Shown: piece after piece, positions 7,895 through 16,707 of the stretch
How the letters are laid out: each line of letters starts with the position of its first letter
Position numbering within the stretch: position 1 is the first letter of the stretch
From: Terriglobales bacterium
GTDB lineage: Bacteria; Acidobacteriota; Terriglobia; Terriglobales; Acidobacteriaceae
Reading direction: 5' to 3'
DNA length: 64,000 bases
NCBI GenBank assembly: GCA_025462725.1
Contig: JAOAPE010000003.1
Span: 248,001-312,000, forward strand
Notes under the pieces: model-generated
Told to the model about the DNA's origin: nothing
Seen by the model: only the letters and a program-made list of their open reading frames with translations
Databases searched by the model: none
Position numbers and translations under genes: made by a program

Positions 7895-8434
7895 ATGCGT
7901 TCAACGCGATTGATAGCTGCCATTGCAGCGCTCACTATGATCCTGGCTATTGGGTGCGGAAAATCGCGCGCCAATAATCCATCAGTAAAGAACAATGTCG
8001 AGAGCGCTCTCGACCAAGCCGGTCTGAAAAACATCAATGTTGATGAGGACCGCAGCAAAGGCGTAGTCACATTGAAGGGCGATGTCTCCACTCAAGAGGA
8101 CAAGGCCCGTGCGGAAGAAGTTGCTCGTCAAGCGGCAGGCAACAGCGTAGTAGCCAATGAATTGCTCGTCACGGAAAATGACAAGAGCAAGGCCAAGGAT
8201 GTTGCCGGAGCCAACGATGACGCGATCGAAGCCCGCTTTAAGGAATATGTCGCGGCCAATGAGATGAAAAACCAGCACATCAAGGCAGACGCCAAGAATG
8301 GTGTGGTCACCCTGACTGGCGACGTGGACACACCAGCGCAGCGCACGGCTGTTGAGAAGGACGTTGCCAAGATCGAAGGCGTGACTCAGGTGGTCAATAA
8401 GCTAGAAGTAAAAGGGCACAAGCATCGCGGTTAG
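7895..8434 (+). CDS. Lipoprotein with two BON domains
   Basis: A signal peptide ends in the lipobox LAIGC, with C21 as the lipidated residue. Two BON domains follow, about 30-95 (VKNNVESALDQAGLKNINVD ... VVANELLV) and 108-173 (DDAIEARFKEYVAAN ... VTQVVNKLEV), each with the KGVVTLKGDV / NGVVTLTGDV core. BON domains associate with membranes or phospholipids and occur in envelope-stress proteins such as OsmY and DolP. GGAG lies 9 bases before the ATG. The gene is monocistronic with a strong terminator. Confidence 0.9.
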   Translation: MRSTRLIAAIAALTMILAIGCGKSRANNPSVKNNVESALDQAGLKNINVDEDRSKGVVTLKGDVSTQEDKARAEEVARQAAGNSVVANELLVTENDKSKAKDVAGANDDAIEARFKEYVAANEMKNQHIKADAKNGVVTLTGDVDTPAQRTAVEKDVAKIEGVTQVVNKLEVKGHKHRG

Positions 8435-8451
8435 TTGCGAGCTGAATTACA

Positions 8452-8482
8452 AAGGGCGGCAGAGATGCCGCCCTTATTTATT
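8452..8482. terminator. Bidirectional rho-independent terminator
   Basis: AAGGGCGGCA (8452-8461) pairs perfectly with TGCCGCCCTT (8466-8475) over a GAGA tetraloop, followed on the plus strand by ATTTATT. It lies between the convergent BON lipoprotein and transketolase-like genes and can serve both. Confidence 0.78.
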
Positions 8483-8484
8483 GC

Positions 8485-11001
8485 TTACAACTTGCCGAGG
8501 AGTGACTTCTGACGGGTCACTCGTTGGTCGCGCTCTTTTGCGAAACGCTGGATCCCGGCGAATATGGAATCGCCATCAAGGTGCGCTTCCTTGATCACGT
8601 CTTGTTCTAGTCCGCCAGTGAGCCAGTGATTTCCCTGATCGGATGTGAGCGAGTACTCGTCCGTGAGTGGGCCTGAGTCTTTGATCGGCCACATGCGACG
8701 CGTCCCGGTAGTCACAAACATCAGGTCGTAATAGGCTTCGGGTGGCAGAACGGAATTCCGATACGCTTCCGGTTGCAGATCGAACAACTCTTCGCTTATC
8801 GCGGCGATGACTTTCACGTTGATTCCCGCTTCGTCCAGACGATCTAATTGAGCGACAAGATTGTTTGTCGAACTGGAACCCTGCGCGATGACATATCCGT
8901 GACGAAGTTTACCGGGCGCGAAATCGCGGATGACGTAAAGGCCCTTGGCTGCGGCTTTCAGATCAGAGTCAGCGAAGCGATTGCGATCGATTACCTTGAA
9001 ATCAGGACGTGCCACTTCGATGCTGATGATACCTACTTTCGGATCATGAGCGGCAATTTCGGCGGCAGCGAAGTATCCCGGAGCGACATCGTTGTAATCC
9101 CAGAAGCTCAAATGGATGGTCATGCCGCGCGGGAACAATTTCCACACTTGTGGAGAGAAGATTCCGAAGTGGGTGCGGGCGTCAGCGGCGGTTTCTGGTC
9201 CGGAATGAGCAGCTAGGATATGCAGCACGCCCATGCGGAACGGGCTGTCCTGATTTTGCTGGCTCCAAACGCGCGCGGGCAAATACATTAGCGGGGTGAA
9301 AGCGCCGTACGTTCCGCTCAACGCCCAGAATCCCGCAAACTTTTTCGGATCAACGCTGGCGCTCTGGCTGACAAGTCCAATCGCAGTAGCCACGTTACCG
9401 GCTTCTTGTATCGCCGCCTTGAAGCGAGTGCCTGCGGGATTGTTTTCAGGATCGTAGTGTCCCCAAAGACTGCCGTGCTCTACGTTGATGGATTCTGAGA
9501 GGTCAGCGGCGAGTGTGAAGAAGCGGTTGTCCGTGACGTAGTTCATCCACTTGATGATTTCGGAAATTCCGCGACGCGCCCCGGCGGCTTCGCCCGGCTT
9601 TTTGAAAAGGGCAATATCAATCTGCTTTTCTGCACCGGAGAATGGATTCTTTACCGGGACCTTCTGCGGTTCAACAGGCAGGTTCTTTACGCGGAGCCGT
9701 TCATCTTGAAATGCATCGTGCTTCGTGTCGATGCGCAACGGCACATCGTCTTTTACTGAATCGCCGATCTGCACTAGACGGTCGGCTAGCCAGTCACCTA
9801 GACCATTCTGGTCGAGTACCGACATGACCTTATCGATGTTCGTCTTAAATTGGACCAAGCGCTCTCGGGTGTCAGCGACTGCGCCTTTGCGAATGCCTTC
9901 GAACTCGATTCCGAATTGCTTTTCAAATGTTTGTGCCAGCGCGACGAAGTATTCGGAGTTCATCTTCATCGAGTAAGGGTGGCTCTTGTAGCTGATAAGT
10001 TGTTCGCCGAAGTCTGGCAGCTTGCAGTCGGAACAGGCAGGCCAATATCCTTTGATCGTCTTGCCGATCACGATCATGGGGCGCCGATCATTCGGGTCCC
10101 ACTCTTCCATGGTCTTTAGAACAGAGACAACTTGTCCGTAATCGTTGCCGTTTTCTACCGGGAATACATTCCATCCGTAGGAAGACCATTGTTCGGCGAG
10201 GTCATAGACATCTTCATATTTGCTGGCGATGACGCCGCCGATGAGCGCGTCATCGATACCCGCGTTGTTGTTCGAAAGCATCACGCGCAAGCGCTTTCCT
10301 ACTTGCAACGCCAGAGCTTGCGTCTTGAGTTCCTGGGCGTGACCTTCGGTCATGGCGAATTCGCCTTCGAGCGCAATCACCTTTGGCGAACTGCCCGCGC
10401 CGACTATGTCCCAGAAAACTGCTTTGCCGGCGGCGGAAGCTAGACCCACGCCGGAGGGTCCGCCATTCACATCGTTCGTGCCGTCAGTCGATTCAGCGTG
10501 CCCTTGGAGCGCACGGATTCCGCGCCCTTTTGCTTGCGCAAAGAGAGGATCATCTGCGAGCCCGTTTTCCTGCAAGAGACTCGCCAGCGCGCCTGCGCCG
10601 CGACGGAATCCGAGAGCATCGACGGGAAGGATCGCCGTCTTCGGATCTACAAGATATCGCTTGTCGCCGGTGGCTTTGTAACGGCGCTCCATCGCCTGGC
10701 CCATGATCATCCAGAGCGCGTATCCGGTGGGGATGTTGTGCCCGCCGGCGAGCATGAACTTGTCGCAGTACGGATGCTTCGGGCGGCGGTAGTCATAACG
10801 AAGTCCGCCGAGCTCCGGGCCTGCCAAATGCAATGCAACGTTGTACGGTGTGTATGCGAGAGGCCCGCCGTAGTGCCCTGTCTGCGCATAATTTCCCAAC
10901 AGCACCAGGGTCATGCAGGTCATGAATCCGACGTCTTCGACGCGCTGACGGTCAAAGTCGATATCGGTCTCAGACTGTCTTGATTGTGTTGCTAATGCCA
11001 T
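8485..11001 (-). CDS. Transketolase-like thiamine diphosphate enzyme
   Basis: The 838-residue protein has the three-domain plan of transketolase and single-chain E1 enzymes: an N-terminal ThDP-binding domain (LAGGHNIPTGYALWMIMGQAMERR ... LEGEFAMTEGHAQELKTQA ... LSNNNAGID), a central pyrimidine-binding domain (about 480-660), and a C-terminal domain. The usual GDG of the ThDP/Mg motif reads GEF, while the NN part is kept. It is longer than classical transketolase (about 660) and shorter than AceE (about 890). Which ketol donor or oxoacid it uses cannot be told from sequence. GGAG lies 7 bases before the ATG. It is followed 5' by an aminotransferase gene on the same strand. Confidence 0.8.
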   Translation of the reverse strand: MALATQSRQSETDIDFDRQRVEDVGFMTCMTLVLLGNYAQTGHYGGPLAYTPYNVALHLAGPELGGLRYDYRRPKHPYCDKFMLAGGHNIPTGYALWMIMGQAMERRYKATGDKRYLVDPKTAILPVDALGFRRGAGALASLLQENGLADDPLFAQAKGRGIRALQGHAESTDGTNDVNGGPSGVGLASAAGKAVFWDIVGAGSSPKVIALEGEFAMTEGHAQELKTQALALQVGKRLRVMLSNNNAGIDDALIGGVIASKYEDVYDLAEQWSSYGWNVFPVENGNDYGQVVSVLKTMEEWDPNDRRPMIVIGKTIKGYWPACSDCKLPDFGEQLISYKSHPYSMKMNSEYFVALAQTFEKQFGIEFEGIRKGAVADTRERLVQFKTNIDKVMSVLDQNGLGDWLADRLVQIGDSVKDDVPLRIDTKHDAFQDERLRVKNLPVEPQKVPVKNPFSGAEKQIDIALFKKPGEAAGARRGISEIIKWMNYVTDNRFFTLAADLSESINVEHGSLWGHYDPENNPAGTRFKAAIQEAGNVATAIGLVSQSASVDPKKFAGFWALSGTYGAFTPLMYLPARVWSQQNQDSPFRMGVLHILAAHSGPETAADARTHFGIFSPQVWKLFPRGMTIHLSFWDYNDVAPGYFAAAEIAAHDPKVGIISIEVARPDFKVIDRNRFADSDLKAAAKGLYVIRDFAPGKLRHGYVIAQGSSSTNNLVAQLDRLDEAGINVKVIAAISEELFDLQPEAYRNSVLPPEAYYDLMFVTTGTRRMWPIKDSGPLTDEYSLTSDQGNHWLTGGLEQDVIKEAHLDGDSIFAGIQRFAKERDQRVTRQKSLLGKL

Positions 11002-11044
11002 TCAGTTTCTCCGTTAACTTTTCACGCGAACAATTCAGCGCGAT

Positions 11045-12247
11045 TTACAGATTCTTGTCTGCCCATTGGTTGACTCGCTCGAGCGCCTTGTTGATGTTCT
11101 CGATGGAATTGGCGACGCTGAAGCGCAAGTAACCTTCGCCGAAATTCCCGAATGCTGTTCCTGACAAACATGCCACGCCCGCTTCTTCGAGGATTGCGTC
11201 TGCGAGTTTCTTCGACTTCCAACCTGTCTTGGTGATGTTCGGAAATACATAGAACGCGCCCTTGGGCACGCGGCAGGAGAAGCCTTTTACCTTATTCAAT
11301 CCGGCGACGAACACATCGCGGCGCCGCTGAAATTCTTCGCACATCGCTTCGACCGATGCCTGACTTCCCTGCAGCGCTTCGATACCTGCCATCTGTGTAA
11401 AGCTCGCGGTGCAGGACGTGGCGTTCGTCTGAAGCCGCGAAACATGAGTCGCAAGGTCGGCGCGCATAACGCCATATCCCATGCGCCACCCTGTCATCGC
11501 ATAAGTCTTGGAGAACCCATCGAGCATGATGGTCCGGTCCTTCCATCCCTCCAGCGACATGATGGAAAAGTGACTGCCTTCGAAAATAAGGCGGCTATAA
11601 ATCTCATCAGAGAGCACCATGATGTCGCGGTCGCCGATCGCTGCTGCGATCCCGCGTACGTCTTTTTCGGTAAGGATCCCGCCCGTAGGATTGTGCGGCG
11701 AGTTCAAGATGATCAACTTGGTCTTGTCGGTAATCAGTCCCTTTAATTCGTTTACGTCGAGGCCAAAATCCATCTCTTCGCGGAGTTGAATCGGTACCGC
11801 TTTCGCGCTGAGGAAGTTGACCATTGATTCGTAAATCGGGAATCCTGGATTTGGGAAGATAACTTCATCCCCTTCATCCACTAATGCCAGCATAGTAAAG
11901 AAAATAATTGGCTTGCCGCCAGGGACAACAACCACCTCTTCCGGCTCGACCTTCACCTTCCTGCTTCGCGAGACATCTTCCGCGATCGCTTTGCGCAGCG
12001 CCGGAAGCCCAGCCGACGGGCCGTAATGTGTCCATCCGCCTTTGAGCGCTTTCACGCCGGCGTCTACAACGTTTTCGGGAGTATCAAAATCGGGCTCGCC
12101 AATTTCCAGGTGGACGATGTCACGTCCTTGCGCTTCCAAGGCGCGTGCGCGAACCAGCACTTCAAAGGCAGTTTCCGTACCTAGTCGCGCCATGCGGCGC
12201 GCTAGCTTCAATTCACTCTTGGCTTGACTCATCGTGGCTTTAGACAT
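11045..12247 (-). CDS. PLP-dependent class I/II aminotransferase
   Basis: The 400-residue protein is a fold-type I aminotransferase of the aspartate/alanine aminotransferase group. It has EIGEPDFDTPENV, the NSPHNPTGG segment that holds the PLP-contacting Asn, the LSDEIYSRL motif with its Asp, and the Schiff-base lysine in LDGFSKTYAMTGWRMGY. The substrate cannot be fixed; aspartate or branched/aromatic amino acids are possible. I use the ATG at 12247 (MSKATMSQ); an upstream TTG is possible. The transketolase-like gene follows 43 bp downstream, so the two may share a transcript. Confidence 0.88.
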   Translation of the reverse strand: MSKATMSQAKSELKLARRMARLGTETAFEVLVRARALEAQGRDIVHLEIGEPDFDTPENVVDAGVKALKGGWTHYGPSAGLPALRKAIAEDVSRSRKVKVEPEEVVVVPGGKPIIFFTMLALVDEGDEVIFPNPGFPIYESMVNFLSAKAVPIQLREEMDFGLDVNELKGLITDKTKLIILNSPHNPTGGILTEKDVRGIAAAIGDRDIMVLSDEIYSRLIFEGSHFSIMSLEGWKDRTIMLDGFSKTYAMTGWRMGYGVMRADLATHVSRLQTNATSCTASFTQMAGIEALQGSQASVEAMCEEFQRRRDVFVAGLNKVKGFSCRVPKGAFYVFPNITKTGWKSKKLADAILEEAGVACLSGTAFGNFGEGYLRFSVANSIENINKALERVNQWADKNL

Positions 12248-12321
12248 GGGGTATCGAGACCTCAGGAGAACTGGCAATTATAAAGCAGGGACGTGACAGC
12301 AGAAAAATCAGAAGGTCGCGA

Positions 12322-13302
12322 TCACTCGCTGATCGGGGTTTCTTCATTGGACTTCGCGCGAAGCACGCGGTCCACAGAGTACGGCGCACGCCGTGATGGC
12401 TCGTGATAATGCCTTACCTGCATTTCGCCAAGCAGCCCAAGCGCGAGAAGCTGCACGCCGAAAACCAGCAGCACGGCTGCGAAGACCACCAGTGGCCCGT
12501 GGTCGTCCATGATGTTCGAATGGCGGAATATTTTTGCGAAGGCGAGGAACACTGCACCGAGTGAACCGCCCATCATTGACATCAGTCCGAGCGTTCCGAA
12601 GAAGTGCAGCGGACGCGACAAATACTTCAACAAAAACCGGATGGTCAGCAAATCGAACATCACACGGAATGTACGGGAGATGCCGTAGTGTGAATTTCCC
12701 CGCTCGCGGTTCACGTTCTTGATAGGAACTTCGCAGATGCTCGCGCCTAGCCAGCTGGCCAGTGCCGGAATGAAACGATGCAGTTCGCCGTACAGCGGGA
12801 TCTGGTGCAGGATGTCGCTGCGATAGGCTTTGAACGTGGTGCCAAAATCGTGGATCTCGACGCCGCTCAATTTCGCCATCATCCAGTTGGCAATACGCGA
12901 GGGGAAACGTCGCATGACAAAGTTATCGATGCGGCGCTTACGCCAGCCACTGACAACGTCATAGCCTTCTGCAACTTTTTCCAGGAAGAGCGGAATGTCA
13001 TCGGGATCGTGTTGCAGGTCGCCATCCATAGCGATGATGTACTCGCCGGTGGCGTGATCGAATCCCGCTGCAAGTGCTGAGGTCTGCCCAAAGTTGCGAC
13101 GCAGCTTTACGACTGCGAGCCGGCTGTCCACGGCAAGGATCTCGCGCAACAACCTGAATGTTCCATCGGTGCTGCCGTCGTCCACGAAAACCATTTCAAA
13201 GGTTTCGCCCGTGGCTTCCATAACGGCCGTAAGCCGGTCATAGAGCGTGGTGACATTCTCTTCCTCGTTATGGAAAGGAACAACTATGGAATATTTGGGC
13301 AT
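12322..13302 (-). CDS. GT2 family glycosyltransferase (dolichol-phosphate-sugar synthase type)
   Basis: The N-terminal GT-A domain (1-220) has the family opening YSIVVPFHNEEENV, FVDDGSTDGT, and the metal-binding DGDLQHDPDDI. Two C-terminal hydrophobic helices (about 235-257 and 268-292) anchor it in the inner membrane. The layout matches ArnC/GtrB-type enzymes that load a sugar onto undecaprenyl phosphate. No acceptor or glycan gene cluster lies beside it, so its sugar and target are unknown. Confidence 0.9.
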   Translation of the reverse strand: MPKYSIVVPFHNEEENVTTLYDRLTAVMEATGETFEMVFVDDGSTDGTFRLLREILAVDSRLAVVKLRRNFGQTSALAAGFDHATGEYIIAMDGDLQHDPDDIPLFLEKVAEGYDVVSGWRKRRIDNFVMRRFPSRIANWMMAKLSGVEIHDFGTTFKAYRSDILHQIPLYGELHRFIPALASWLGASICEVPIKNVNRERGNSHYGISRTFRVMFDLLTIRFLLKYLSRPLHFFGTLGLMSMMGGSLGAVFLAFAKIFRHSNIMDDHGPLVVFAAVLLVFGVQLLALGLLGEMQVRHYHEPSRRAPYSVDRVLRAKSNEETPISE

Positions 13303-13614
13303 TGCTGCGAACGATTATAAATCGATTTTCCCCTAATGAAACGCTATTTCGCTCTGTTCTAGAGCCTGGACGACTCTCGTTGAGTAATGTCGCCCGCCGA
13401 GTGCGTCACCGCTCACACGCACTGTCATTGAAGAAACACACTTCGGCAGCATATGTAGCGGTAAGTACCTCATTCTTCGTCAGTGCCTTTCGGCACCTGA
13501 TTTGCAGACGTCTTGTCATGCAAAGCGGCCCCATGCGGGCAAAGCAAGACTGAATTTCGATGGTTGCGTTTATCTACTTTGTATTGTAAAGTACTTTTTC
13601 AGTAAGGAGAAGAG
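13303..13614. other. Intergenic region between divergent genes
   Basis: This 312-bp stretch separates the divergent GT2 and creD-like genes. It holds the creD-side promoter and a palindrome near its right end. A small hairpin (GTGCC/GGCAC, about 13488-13497) and a separated inverted repeat GTCTTG...CAAGAC (about 13511-13551) are also visible. No convincing gene is seen; an 83-codon open frame here lacks a start signal and coding character. Confidence 0.5.
13564..13593 (+). promoter_or_regulatory. creD-like gene promoter with palindromic operator
   Basis: A promoter TTGCGT (13564-13569) - 17 bp - TAAAGT (13587-13592) precedes the creD-like gene. A dyad, TACTTT (13575-13580) and AAAGTA (13588-13593) around GTATTGT, overlaps the spacer and -10 box, so a repressor bound there would block the promoter. 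No regulator gene is adjacent, so the cognate protein is unknown. Confidence 0.5.
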
Positions 13615-14856
13615 ATGACAAAACGTATAGCTGCCTTGGCCTTTATCTTCATTTGCACGACCGTTGCGTGGATGATTCTTGGTTCCACCATTTTCGCTCG
13701 CACCTACTCACTTGAACCTGGACTGAAGTCGAAGCTGGCCTCCACATGGGGTGCACCGCAAGAACAATTGCCTCCTTCAGCAAGTTACGATCACGTGACC
13801 ACCGTCGAGGCATGGGACGACCGCACGCACACCCTCAAACGCGAACTCAAGACCAACCAAGTGCCTCTCGGCCTGCAATCAACTCGTATCGATGTAAAGC
13901 TTGATTTGGAGCATCGCCAAAAAGGTCTGCTTTGGTACAGCACCTACACGGTGCAATTCGCTGGAGATTACGATTTCACCAATTACAGCAATGAAGAACA
14001 ACTCGTAAGCTTCAAACTGACGTTTCCTGCGGAACAGGCTGTCTATGGCGACATGTTCATGTCTGCCGACGGCCAGCCTATAGCTTTTGTCAACCAAGGT
14101 AACGGTGTGGTTGGAAGCGCGCATGTACCCGCCGGGAAAGTCGTTCGTCTTCGGACTGGATATATCTCACACGGTCTGGATTCCTGGCATTACAAATTTG
14201 GCGAGAACGTCTCCCAAATTCGTGACTTCACTCTGGTCATGCACACCAACTTTCCCGATATTGATTTTCCCGACAACACACTTTCTCCAACGAAGAAAGC
14301 TCAGACCACAAAAGGATGGGACCTCACTTGGAACTACAAGGCGTTGGTTTCGGGATTTCAGATCGGAATGGCGATGCCTGAGAAATTGCAACCCGGACCA
14401 CTTGCGGGACAGATCAGCTACTTTGCGCCTGTCTCCCTATTCTTCTTTTTCTTCATCATGTTCATCATTACAGCCATTCGCGGGATCGACTTGCATCCCA
14501 TGAACTACTTCTTCCTCGCTGGCGCCTTCTTCGCATTCCACCTGCTGATGGCATATCTGGTGGACCACATTTCGATCCACGTGGCATTTGTGATCTGCTC
14601 GATCGTCTCAATCTTTTTGGTGGTGAGTTATTTGCGACTGGTGGTTGGGATCCGGTTTGCGGCAGTAGAGGCGGGGCTCGCTCAGCTGGTTTATCTGGTG
14701 TTATTTTCTTACGCGTTCTTCTTCAAGGGATTTACTGGTCTGGCGATAACGATTGGATCGATCCTCACATTGTTCGTTGTCATGCAGATGACAGGAAGGA
14801 TCCGATGGGAGGAGAAGTTCGCTCGATTCAATTCGTCGACTAACGTGCCGGCGTAG
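13615..14856 (+). CDS. CreD-like inner membrane protein
   Basis: The 413-residue product has an N-terminal membrane anchor (RIAALAFIFICTTVAWMILGSTIF), a large periplasmic beta-rich region (about 30-260), and five to six C-terminal transmembrane helices from about residue 268. The C-terminal part, including PMNYFFLAGAFFAFHLLMAYL and the final VVMQMTGRIRWEE, resembles the CreD/CbrC-type membrane family, whose members respond to envelope or beta-lactam stress. Similarity is partial, so the family call is moderate. AAGGAG lies 6 bases before the ATG, and a palindrome overlaps its promoter. Confidence 0.68.
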   Translation: MTKRIAALAFIFICTTVAWMILGSTIFARTYSLEPGLKSKLASTWGAPQEQLPPSASYDHVTTVEAWDDRTHTLKRELKTNQVPLGLQSTRIDVKLDLEHRQKGLLWYSTYTVQFAGDYDFTNYSNEEQLVSFKLTFPAEQAVYGDMFMSADGQPIAFVNQGNGVVGSAHVPAGKVVRLRTGYISHGLDSWHYKFGENVSQIRDFTLVMHTNFPDIDFPDNTLSPTKKAQTTKGWDLTWNYKALVSGFQIGMAMPEKLQPGPLAGQISYFAPVSLFFFFFIMFIITAIRGIDLHPMNYFFLAGAFFAFHLLMAYLVDHISIHVAFVICSIVSIFLVVSYLRLVVGIRFAAVEAGLAQLVYLVLFSYAFFFKGFTGLAITIGSILTLFVVMQMTGRIRWEEKFARFNSSTNVPA

Positions 14857-14889
14857 CGTGCTGACGGCAGCATTGCTGCCATCCTTCTT

Positions 14890-15399
14890 CTATCGCTGCG
14901 CCGCTCTCAGCGCCGCTACTTGCTTCATGTGGTGAAGAGTATGAATGCGATGGAACTTCGGCCACTGGTTGAACGTCAGCGGGCCGAGAACGGGATGGTT
15001 GGCGATACATCGTTCCCTGCTGATCTTCTTCTCGCACGCGCCATGCATCTCGTCCAACCTGCGCAAGTTCTCGCGAATCTGCGCCATTGCTTCCATGCCA
15101 CCAAGTTGTCCTTTGGGTGCGACCATCGGCGGAGACTTGCGTCCATGCGGGAAGTATCCGACATTGAGCACCACGAAGCATTGCAGCCTTTGCCTTAGCG
15201 TGGGTAGATCACCCAACGGCTTCCCTTCTGACAAAGCGCGCTCAAATCCTTTTGCGGTGCCGCCGAACGCCAGCGACAGATGCTCCAGTATCTCGGCGGT
15301 CGACCATTTTCCTTCGGGATGAAAAGTGAGCTGCTCTTCCGTCATGCAATTTGTGGCGCCGTCGATGGCCGCCAGTGTTTCCGCAAAAATGGGATTCAT
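14890..15399 (-). CDS. DinB-superfamily protein (DUF1569-like)
   Basis: The 169-residue helical protein has the spaced histidines of the DinB/YfiT metal-binding four-helix bundle: EHLSLAF near residue 40 and the pair in RIHTLHHMKQV near residues 150-157. The ending NQWPKFHRIHTLHHMKQVAAL is typical of DUF1569-type members. Such proteins are often metal- or thiol-dependent transferases, but no substrate can be assigned. It lies convergent with the creD-like gene. Confidence 0.72.
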   Translation of the reverse strand: MNPIFAETLAAIDGATNCMTEEQLTFHPEGKWSTAEILEHLSLAFGGTAKGFERALSEGKPLGDLPTLRQRLQCFVVLNVGYFPHGRKSPPMVAPKGQLGGMEAMAQIRENLRRLDEMHGACEKKISRERCIANHPVLGPLTFNQWPKFHRIHTLHHMKQVAALRAAQR

Positions 15400-15475
15400 A
15401 TAGTCTGTCTAGAACCTCTCCGGGCTTTACAACAGCATCTTACAATCTTGTTTTTTGATCGGACGGAATAAATTT

Positions 15476-16153
15476 ATGCTCGACAGATTATCGTTACAGT
15501 CTCAACGATTCGCCTTTGCCGTAATACTCGCAGCGGTGATTGCCGTTCAAGGATGCTCGTCCGAGAAGCCTGCTGACAGCGCCGACTCGAAACCGAAAGC
15601 TGCCGAATCCGCGAAGCCGCAACCAAAAGCTGAGAGTGCTCCACAACTGCAGACCGGACGTGAAGCGTTCCAAAAGGTCTATGCTTCGGCGCGCATTTGG
15701 GCGCCGGATGCTCAGCCACTGACTCTGGAATCGCAGGCGCGCAAAGGGGACAAGGACGGCCAGGCTGCCCTCTGGAGCGCCCAGTTCGCCTCTGCCAGCA
15801 AAAGATCGATTCGTACTTTCCAGTGGTCCGGTGCAACTGGCGAAGACGCGCCGGAGCAAGGGATATCGCCTGGCAAGATTGATGTCTATAGTCCGGAAAA
15901 TGCCAGCACGCAACCATTCAGCCTGAACTTCCTGAAGACGGATTCAGACAAGGCCTTCGAAGTGGCACAAAAGCATGGCGGCGCGAACGTGATGAAGAAG
16001 AATCCGACTTTAGTGCCGAAGTTCCGGTTGTGGTTTGACCGGCCTCACTCGCGCCTCTTGTGGAAGGTCATCTACGGTGCGTCAGAAGATGATGCCAAAC
16101 TGAAACTGCTGGTGGACGCGTCCAGTGGGACGTTTGTCGGAATAGAAAAGTAG
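15476..16153 (+). CDS. Putative lipoprotein, unknown function
   Basis: From the ATG at 15476 the protein is 225 residues long. A signal peptide leads to the lipobox AVQGC (C27), followed by a linker rich in Ala, Lys and Pro (about 28-60). The folded part holds REAFQKVYASARIWAPDAQPL and ends in KLKLLVDASSGTFVGIEK, which resembles a PepSY-like C-terminal strand pattern, but I do not recognise the family firmly. It is convergent with the gene at 16162-16644. Confidence 0.7.
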   Translation: MLDRLSLQSQRFAFAVILAAVIAVQGCSSEKPADSADSKPKAAESAKPQPKAESAPQLQTGREAFQKVYASARIWAPDAQPLTLESQARKGDKDGQAALWSAQFASASKRSIRTFQWSGATGEDAPEQGISPGKIDVYSPENASTQPFSLNFLKTDSDKAFEVAQKHGGANVMKKNPTLVPKFRLWFDRPHSRLLWKVIYGASEDDAKLKLLVDASSGTFVGIEK

Positions 16154-16161
16154 TATCGTTA

Positions 16162-16644
16162 CTAAGGCGCTTTCGGCAGCGTGTATTCAAAATCGTAGGA
16201 GTGTTTCCCTTCAGCGATATTGATCGTCAGCTTCCCTGCTAGCCCCTCCAGTTGGTCGGTGCCGGAATCAGGCACTACGGTCACGGACAGCTGCGGCGTC
16301 CCTCGATCCATGGTTCCACTGTGCTGCAGCATGAATGTGCCTTTGCGTCCATTCAGCGAACCGGTGACTCGCTCTACAGCTACATAGCCTGCTGAACCTT
16401 TTACCGCTGACATCGCCGTAAGCATCTGCCCTTTGCTCGAGCCCTCAAGATCGCCGTGGTACTTCTTATCGAGGGTCATCCTGCCCATCGTGGCATCCTC
16501 AAATGTTCCATCTGGCTTTTGCGGATCAAGCTTTACTTCGAACGGTCCTCTGGCGTGAGCAGTCAATGTGTTCTCCTTCTTTGTTTGGGTAAACGCGAGA
16601 GATGCAAGGAACAGGATTGCGATTGTAGTAATTGGTTTAGTCAT
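16162..16644 (-). CDS. DUF3224-like secreted protein
   Basis: The 160-residue product has a short signal peptide (MTKPITTIAILFLASLAFTQ) and then a compact beta-rich domain. The features GPFEVKLDPQK, GRMTLDKKYHGDLEGSSKGQML, YVAVERVTGSLNGRKGTFMLQHSGTM and TDQLEGLAGKLTINIAEGKHSYDFEY fit DUF3224, a small barrel related to allene oxide cyclase folds with no known bacterial reaction. It should be periplasmic. Confidence 0.82.
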   Translation of the reverse strand: MTKPITTIAILFLASLAFTQTKKENTLTAHARGPFEVKLDPQKPDGTFEDATMGRMTLDKKYHGDLEGSSKGQMLTAMSAVKGSAGYVAVERVTGSLNGRKGTFMLQHSGTMDRGTPQLSVTVVPDSGTDQLEGLAGKLTINIAEGKHSYDFEYTLPKAP

Positions 16645-16707
16645 GCGGCGCTCCGCTGCTAGTGGCGGAAGAAGAATACATGAAGCGCTCAGAATATAGA
16701 CCGGAGG

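Noticed and set aside
13302-13553. An 83-codon plus-strand frame in the GT2/creD intergenic region
   Set aside because: It has no ribosome binding site, no hydrophobic pattern or domain, and its start overlaps the GT2 start region.
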